Of a stretch of 64,000 nucleotides of DNA, positions 57,781 to 64,000 are shown piece after piece. How positions within the stretch are numbered: the first letter of the stretch is position 1; each line of letters begins with the position of its first letter. The DNA comes from Avena insularis. Its lineage: Eukaryota; Streptophyta; Magnoliopsida; Poales; Poaceae. The stretch spans positions 72,340,253 through 72,404,252 of the forward strand of contig CM042688.1 of assembly GCA_023614405.1 (NCBI GenBank). Direction: 5' to 3'. A model generated the notes under the pieces. The model searched no databases. It was not told the DNA's origin and saw nothing but the letters and a program-made list of their open reading frames with translations. The translations under genes were made by a program, and so were the position numbers.

Positions 57781-57863
57781 GAGCCAGCATATCCTTATCA
57801 TAGAAAAAGGTTCATGGCCACTTATTCACCGAATTGATAGCCAAAACCTTCGGATATACTCAG

Positions 57864-58352
57864 TGACATGGGTATACCCTACAGGTACTCGAGCTTGGTA
57901 TATACGTCCTGAATACATAGAAGCCCACGGTGTCGCCAAGGCCCAAATGAAGAACTCGAGTAACCTGCGGACTCTCGATTGCTTGAATAACAAGAAGAAG
58001 CTAAAGATAGAAAGTTCAAAGGGGAAAAGCCTAAACTGTAACCGACTCGACCTCCTACCCGAGACCTAGCCTATCTATATAAAGGCTAGGAGGGGGTGGC
58101 GAGGAGGACACACGCAACCCTTATTTCCACAACCCTCGCCAGATTGCATCTGCGCACCATTGTAATCCTCGATTCCTTTGATAATTCCACAAGCAGACAA
58201 GCAGGAGTAGGGACCTCTACGAGGCCTGAATCTGGGTAAATCTTTGAGTCCCCTGTGTGCTTGTTTGCTAGCCGATAGATGTCTCTAGCGCTCCCTCCTT
58301 CTCCAAAACCCAAGTCCATAACAATGGGCATTGATGAGTTAAACCCTCGTCA
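57864..58352 (+). repeat. 5' LTR of element B
   Basis: It begins TGACATGGGTATACCC and ends CCTCGTCA, 2 bp before the PBS; 489 bp. TATA box TATATAAAG at 58076-58084. The start is chosen from the TG...CA rule and PBS spacing and cannot be checked against the other LTR. Confidence 0.65.
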
Positions 58353-58354
58353 AT

Positions 58355-58372
58355 TGGCGCCGTCTGTGGGAA
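58355..58372 (+). other. Primer-binding site of element B
   Basis: TGGCGCCGTCTGTGGGAA follows the LTR by 2 bp and is typical of Tat-lineage elements. Confidence 0.75.
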
Positions 58373-59880
58373 CTCGGAGTGCTGATGTTGCGGCTTCTTC
58401 GCCCCCCTCAACCACGATCTACAACTCTGCAACAGCGGAGATTCGTCAGCTCTTCGGCGCATTCGACTTCATCGTCCACACGCCGGCCACTCGCCCGGCT
58501 TTCGAGTCCGTGGGCGACGGGATCATCCTAGCAATAGGGAGCTTCCGCTTCCAAGTTGGTCAGATGGGCACGCTCCGCATGCCTGACCAGCCGATGATGC
58601 CGTCGATTGCCCCAGCATCATGGTTCCCTCCATCGATCGGCACTCTCAGTGAGCTCAACGCCCCGACAACAGTCGAGAACACGGTCAGCGACAGCAGTCG
58701 CAACTCCGATCTGAGCGACCTGGCCACTGAATATGGAGCCTACGGCTCCGGATCTGAGAGCTGTGGAAGCAGCAGCTTCCCCAATCACTTCATGTGCGCC
58801 ATCATCAACGCAGGCGATACCTCCGCCAACCGCGACAACACGGGCAATCGCGGTAACAAAACCGACCCGCCTCTCGGTGGAAATGGCGGCAAGGGTGGCA
58901 ATAGCGGCAACGGTGGCAATCGCACCAACGCCAACAATGGAGGAGCAATCTAACTTCCAACCATAACCAACGAGCAGACCGGCGAACGCGTCATGGTTAG
59001 GCTCAATGCGCTTGAGTGGGCTCGCTGCCGCGAGGCCCTACGGGGCAACCCTTTACCCCCCGGCTCCTCACGGGAACTCCTGATGGGCTACCATTGGCTC
59101 CTGAAGGAAGAATTTAAGCGCCAAGCACAAACAATCGCGCAACTCGAAGCACGCAAAAGAGCGGTAGATGAATCAAGTCTTCGACGTGCTGGGCTCTCCT
59201 CCCACGGAGGATCCTCCTCAAAAGGCAACGAGTACCTCACAAACAAGAGGCGATCTCGGATGGCCCATCTCACTGAGCAAGAACGCATAGAGGCTGCAAA
59301 GGTCCTCGACTTCAGCTCCATGACGGTCGACACACGGGGCAATGTGGTCCCAAAGACGCCGCAAGCTCCAGTTACAGCGGCCACCATGTACCTCCTCAAT
59401 AACCAGCCGCCAGCTGGAGATCCCCGAGCCGCCATGCATAGATCTACGATCGCATGCTTGGGATTAATCGAGGCCGCCCTCGACAAGGAGCCAACACTAG
59501 AGCCAAAGAAAGGCAAAGCTCTACTCCTCGCCCTCATCCAGTGATGACAGTCACGACCTATCTTGACGTCGCCGCTCACGGCGACACGACCACGACTACG
59601 ACGCGCGTGATGACATCACACAACGCAAGATCGACAAATCAAGGGCGCGGCATGCTCGGTCGACTGACTCAGAAGAGGAAGACGTGGAGCTCTGCGGTGC
59701 CAGATCCTTCAGCAAGTCCAATAGGCAGAAGCGAATGCCCAAGGGGTTCAAACTCCCGTCGGAGAACCCGAAGTTTGACGGCCTAAAGGACCCAAAGATC
59801 TGGTTGGAGGACCACATCTCCTCCATCAGACTCCACGGAGGCAGTCGAAGCACGGCCATGCAATGCTTACGCCCTTGAGC
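58373..59880 (+). pseudogene. Element B gag, N-terminal part
   Basis: One frame runs from the leader to 59544 with a TAA at 58951: a Ser/Pro-rich start, a Gly/Asn repeat (GGNGGKGGNSGNGGN), then VMVRLNALEWARCREALRGN, a basic coiled-coil-like stretch and AAKVLDFSSMTVDTRG. After TGA at 59542 the protein continues in other frames: LPSENPKFDGLKDPKIWLED (59684-59878) is the start of the gag capsid domain, which then shifts into the 59863 frame. At least two frameshifts separate the pieces. Confidence 0.6.
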
Positions 59881-61533
59881 ATGGCATGGCTCAACAACCT
59901 CCCACGTGGATCCATTCGCAGTTGGGATGAGCTGGTTTACAGCTTCGTGCGCAACTTCAAGGGCACATACAAGCGGCCCGCATCAATCGAAGAGCTGAGA
60001 TGTTGCCAGCAAAGATCGGGCGAATCGCTGCTCTCCTACATCCAAAGGTGGTCCATCATCAAGAACTCCGCAGAGAACATCTCGGAGGATCGCGTGATTG
60101 ACGCATTCAACGAGGGCGTCCGCCGCATAGAGCTCAGGGAAGAGCTGGGCCGCTCAAAACCCAAGACCATTGACCATCTGATGGAAATCACGAATCGGTG
60201 GGCCGATGGAGAAGATTCGGTGAAGAATCACGTTCACTCCGATGAGGAGGCAGAACTCGAGCGCAGACGCGACCGCCGAGGCAAACGCCGTATGCGCATC
60301 TACGATGACCGCGACGACGTCAACATGGTCGCAGCTGGCTACGCCGACAGACGCGACGATAACCGCAACAACGGATACCGCAGCGGTGGATACCACGACT
60401 CCGGGAAAACCACACAAGTGTGGCAACACCGCAACCGTGATGAGGAACCCGCGACATCCATCGAAGAAAAACTGTCCGGGCCATGCACGGTGCACTTCTA
60501 CATCGACAAGCATGATGGAAAGAATAAGTCCAGCCACCTCCTCAAGGACTGCCGCGAGTTCCTCAAATTACATGAGGGACTAGTTCGGATGAATCGTAGC
60601 ACAGTCAAAAGGGGTTACGGGGCTGCCCCAGGCGCCGTAGCACATGGAGCTCCGCCACCACCACCCGGACCACCCCCAAATGGCGCTGCGCCGGACCAGC
60701 ACCACGGAGGTGAGCCATACCCACGGGCCATGGGTACCATGATGATCCAAAAGGGACGCCCCTCGAATCGAGTACAGAAGGCCATCACTCGCCAAGTCAA
60801 CTTGGCCACAGAATTGCCACCATCTACCACTGAGTACCTCAGCGGAAGCGAGTCCTGCATCACCTTCAACAAACGCGATCATCCGTCTCAAGTACCTTGT
60901 CTAGGCCATTGTCCCCTCGTACTCGAGGCACAAATTGGAGGCTTCAACATGAGCCGCGTCTTCATGGACGGCGGAAGCGACATCAACCTTATATTCGCGA
61001 GTACCTTGCGAGCAATGAGGATCCCTCCGAGCTGCTTAGAAGCCTCAGACACAACATTCCACGGCTTCGTCCCAGGCAAGGGCATGTATCCCCTGGGCAA
61101 AATCAACCTCGACGTCATCTTCGGCACGCCGAAAAACTTTCGGCATGAGCGCATCGACTTTGAGGTCGTCGACTGGCCCTCACAGTACCACTGCATCCTC
61201 GGACGTGTCGCGTTCGCTAGGTTCATGGCAGTACCACACTATGCCTACCTGCAGATGAAAATGCCAGGTCCCAATGGCGTCATCACAGTCAACGGGAGCT
61301 TCAAGAGGTCCAACAGTTGCGATAGGGAATTCAACAGAATTTCCCAGTCCTTCGGCATGCAGGAAGAACTCGCGAAACTAAAGGAGTCGATAGACAACAG
61401 TCTGCCTCCCCTAAGCCAACCAAGCTCGCCTGACCTATCTTTCAACTCATCAGTGCACACAAAGAAAATACAGGTCCACCCATCGGATCCCGCCAAAATG
61501 GCCCTCATCGCTAACAACTTGAGTCCCACATAG
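59863..61533 (+). pseudogene. Element B gag capsid and protease
   Basis: This 556-codon frame starts inside the capsid domain: WLNNLPRGSIRSWDELVYSF, then VRNFKGTYKRPASIEELRCC, SLLSYIQRW, RVIDAFNEGVRR, KTIDHLMEITNRWADG. A basic Arg/Asp-rich spacer and the conserved GPCTVHFYIDKHDGKNKSSH, LLKDCREF segment follow. A Pro-rich hinge (about residues 265-278) precedes the retropepsin with VFMDGGSDINLIFASTL (about residues 365-381; DGGS active site intact), FGTPKNFRHERIDFEVVDW, YHCILGR. It ends at TAG 61531-61533, but the same frame continues open into RT. In this lineage gag and pol are made as one polyprotein, so the TAG is a lesion or a readthrough site. Confidence 0.8.
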
Positions 61534-63519
61534 GAACCCGCGCTCGTCGAATTCCTCCGTGAGCACTGGGAAATTTTCGCCTGGTGTCCTGCGGACATGC
61601 CAGGAGTTCCTAGGGAATTCGCCGAGCATGCACTCAATGTCAACCAAGACACAAGGCCAGTCAAGCAAACAATCCGGCGACTATCTGAGCCACGGGCAAA
61701 GGCAGTTGGAATGGAGATCAACAGGCTCCTCGACGCCAAATTCATACGCGAGATCAAGGAAAGAACTTGGCTCGCCAACACGGTGCTGGTACCAAAAAGG
61801 GACACGGATATCCTACGGATGTGCGTGGACTTTACCTCTCTGAATAAGCACTGCCCAAAGGATCACTTCCCGTTGCCGCGCATCGACCAGATCATCGACT
61901 CCACCGCGGGTTGCGAGCGCCTTTGCTTCCTAGACGCCTACTCAGGCTATAATAAGATTCGAATGAAGGAGGAAGATCAAGAGAAAACAGCGTTTACAAC
62001 ACCCTTTGGTGTGTTCTGCTACAACACAATGCCCTTCGGGCTAAAGAACGCGGGAGCCACCTACCAGCGGTGCATGCAGGCTTGCCTCAAAGAACAACTT
62101 GGTCGCAACATTCAAGTCTATGTCGACGACATAGTAATCAAGACCAAGGAGGAAGCCTCCCTAATCGACGATTTGCGCGAAACTTTTGCCAACCTCGACC
62201 GCTACCAGATCAAGCTCAATCCGGACAAATGCGCCTTTGGCGTCCCATCTGGGCAACTACTCGGGTACCTCATCTCCGCGAGAGGAATCGAGGCAAACCC
62301 AAAGAAAATAAAAGCCATACTGGCCATGGAGAAGCCGAAAAACATAAGGGGCGTTCAGCAGCTGGCTGGGCGAATCGCGGCCCTCAGTCGATTCATCAGT
62401 CGAATGGGTGAAAAGGCACTTCCCTTCTACCAACTTCTTCGCAAAGCTGAAAAGTTCGAGTGGACCAACGAAGCGCAGGAAGCATTCGAAGACCTAAAGT
62501 GCCTGCTATCCACCTCGCCAGTACTATTGACCCCACGGGAAAGGGAACCACTGTTGCTATACATCTCCGCCACTAACCAGGTGGTCAGCACAGTGCTCGT
62601 CGTCGAGCGAGCCGAGGAAAACAAGGTCCACGGGGTACAACGCCCAGTATACTACCTCAGCGAGGTCCTCACGCCAACAAAACAGCGGTACCCGCACTAC
62701 CAGAAGCTGGCGTACGGCGTCTTCATGACCGCCCGGCGACTATGCCATTACTTCCAGGAACACCCAATCGTGGTGGTCAACGACGCCCCGTTGGGGCATA
62801 TCCTCAATAACCCCGACGCCACGGGACGAGTCGTGCTTTGGGGGATAGAATTGTCTCCACGAGACATTACATACGAAAAGCGCGATGCAATCAAGTCACA
62901 AGTTCTTCCTGACTTCCTCGTGCACTGGATGGATAACCAGCTCCCTGACAAACCAGATATGTCCTACCTCTGGACAATGCACTTCGATGGATCCAAGCAG
63001 AAGGACAGAGCAGGTGCAAGTGTCATACTGACATCACCTCAAGGGGACAAGCTGAAGTACATCCTGCGAATGCAGTTCATCGCCTCCAACAACGAAGCTG
63101 AATACGAGGCCCTGCTACACGGGATGAGGATGGCAAAAGCCTGCGGCGCCAAAAGGCTCATTATTTACGGCGACTCCAAGTTGGTCGTCAACCAAACAAT
63201 GCATGAGTGTGACGCACTGAACGACAACATGATCACCTACCGCGACCTCTACGACACACTCGAAGGGGACTTCGACGGCTGCGAGCTGCAACACGTAGGC
63301 CGCGAAAGCAATGAAGAGGCGGACGCACTCGCCAACATAGGCTCTACCTGCGCCCCATACCGCCTGGGGTATTTCTCGAGCACATCTGCGAATGCTCCAT
63401 CAAGCCAAAGGCAGCAGAGAAGAAAACAAGCGCAGCAACGGACTCGGGGGCTACGCCACCCAATGAGCCAATGGCACTCGACGACCTGGAGCTGGACACA
63501 GGACTCGAAGGAACAATGA
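61534..63519 (+). pseudogene. Element B reverse transcriptase with two RNase H domains
   Basis: From the TAG at 61531 the frame stays open to 63519. RT: SEPRAKAVGMEINRLLDAKF, LVPKRDTDILRMCVDFTSLN, FLDAYSGYNKIRMKEEDQEK, PFGVFCYNTMPFGLKNAGAT, YVDDIVIKT (YVDD at 62119-62130, intact), LGYLISARGIEANPKKI. First RNase H, 62450-62935: EPLLLYISATNQVVSTVLVV, VYYLSEVL, KLAYGVFMTARRL. Second, archaeal-type RNase H, 62960-63340: WTMHFDGSKQKDRAGASVIL, NNEAEYEALLHGMRMA, YGDSKLVVNQ, VGRESNEEADALANIGS. The double RNase H places B in the Tat lineage. After about 63355 this frame leaves the conserved protein; the polyprotein continues in another frame. Confidence 0.85.
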
Positions 63520-64000
63520 GCATCATGATGATCGAATCATCCTGGACTCAGCCATACATCACGTACCTCCTCAGCAAAAGGCTACCGGACGACCCGACTG
63601 ATGCACGGCACATCGCGCGGCGATCCAAGGCATTCGTTGTTATCAATGACGAACTATACAAGCACAGCATCACAAGAGTACTCTAGCGATGCGTCTCCAT
63701 GGCTGATGGAAGAGCTGTCCTCCTCGACATCCATGAGGGAACCTGTGGACACCACGCTGGCAGTCGTGCCCTCGTGGCCAAAGCTCTGCGAGTTGGGTTC
63801 TACTGGCCTACGGCCATGCGCGACGCCAAGGACATCGTCCAGAAATGCAACGCGTGTCAACGATTCGTGGACAAGCCGCATGCACCTGGCGCAGAGCTCC
63901 GTCCAATCCCATTGGACTGGCCCTTCGTGCAATGGGGACTCGACATGGTCGACAAACTCCCCAAAACCTCATGAGGAGGTTACGTCTACCTCCTGGTGGC
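63360..64000 (+). pseudogene. Element B linker and integrase (start)
   Basis: After a frameshift near 63360 the frame at 63471-63686 reads MALDDLELDTGLEGTM, then SWTQPYITYLLSKRLP and SKAFVVINDELYKHSITRVL, the linker before integrase, and stops at TAG 63684. In the same frame from 63699 the zinc finger HEGTCGHHAGSRALVAKALR, then CNACQRF, is intact. The core opens with WGLDMVDKLPKTS and a TGA at 63972. The window ends inside the catalytic core. Confidence 0.75.

Larger units (their letters stand above)
34250..57863 (+). mobile_element. Element A: Tat-lineage Ty3 retrotransposon, interrupted
   Basis: The visible order is 5' LTR (34250-34770), PBS, gag, protease, RT, RNase H, archaeal-type RNase H, integrase, and a 3' region with an antisense gene. 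Three insertions split it: the giant-LTR element at 36428-47190, an Angela-type solo LTR at 52254-54041, and element B from 57864. The 5-bp flank at the left is CTACT (34245-34249). The 3' LTR is not in the window and should lie beyond B. All coding domains have stops, frameshifts or lost catalytic residues, so A is dead. It is the oldest layer of the stack after the Harbinger relic. Confidence 0.75.
57864..64000 (+). mobile_element. Element B: Tat-lineage Ty3 retrotransposon (5' part; continues past window)
   Basis: Order: LTR (57864-58352), PBS, gag, protease, RT, RNase H, archaeal-type RNase H, integrase start. It is inserted in element A's antisense gene; the 5-bp flank on the left is CTCAG (57859-57863). 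It is far better preserved than A: gag-pol from 59863 to 63519 stays in one frame with a single TAG. Lesions elsewhere (TAA 58951, TGA 59542, frameshifts near 59700-59870 and 63360, TAG 63684, TGA 63972) make it non-autonomous today. The 3' half and second LTR are outside the window. Confidence 0.85.

Overview
This is a stretch of nuclear DNA from a grass. The repeat content points to the Pooideae (oat, ryegrass, wheat and barley relatives): Angela/BARE-type LTRs beginning TGTTGGAAATATGCCC, Tat-lineage Ty3 elements, very long TGTAGCACCCC...GGTGTTACA LTRs, and CACTA, Harbinger and hAT relics. The species cannot be named from the sequence. The window is almost entirely transposable elements, mostly nested and broken. 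The only intact host gene I can support is an F-box gene of three exons at 15948-18144.

Left part (1-11 kb). Two flanks of a non-coding copia-like internal region (1-851 and 7202-9077) lead into a polypurine tract and an Angela-type LTR (9089 to about 10914). A minus-strand Helitron (852-7201) sits inside that region. A 4.6-kb solo LTR (1189-5765, TSD CCATA) sits inside the Helitron.

Gene-bearing part (11-34 kb). A TIR element (11271-14298) carries a broken Myb/SANT-like gene and an exon for an RNase H1 N-terminal (viroplasmin) domain. A Harbinger-type element (14746-15872, TSD TAA) carries a frameshifted AP2/ERF-like ORF and ends 76 bp before the F-box start codon. A complete but inactivated hAT element follows (18751-23956, 8-bp TSD). 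Next come a CACTA terminus, a degenerate 15-bp array and a 138-bp minisatellite. A truncated Angela LTR is then fused directly to a second copy of the 3' half of the F-box gene (30934 to about 32360). A Harbinger-type transposase relic with an hAT MITE inside it ends this part.

Right part (34-64 kb). This is a nested stack. Tat-lineage Ty3 element A starts at 34250 inside the Harbinger relic. A non-autonomous giant-LTR element (36428-47190, TSD CCTGG) lies in A's gag, and a solo LTR (37599-39196, TSD CACCC) lies in that element's left LTR. An Angela-type solo LTR (52254-54041, minus) splits A's integrase. A second Tat-lineage element B (57864 to beyond the window end) lies in A's 3' region, which also holds a broken antisense gene. 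B has recognisable gag, protease, reverse transcriptase, two RNase H domains and the start of integrase, interrupted by stops and frameshifts.

No tRNA, rRNA, CRISPR or prokaryote-type system was seen. All boundaries were read by eye from direct and inverted repeats.
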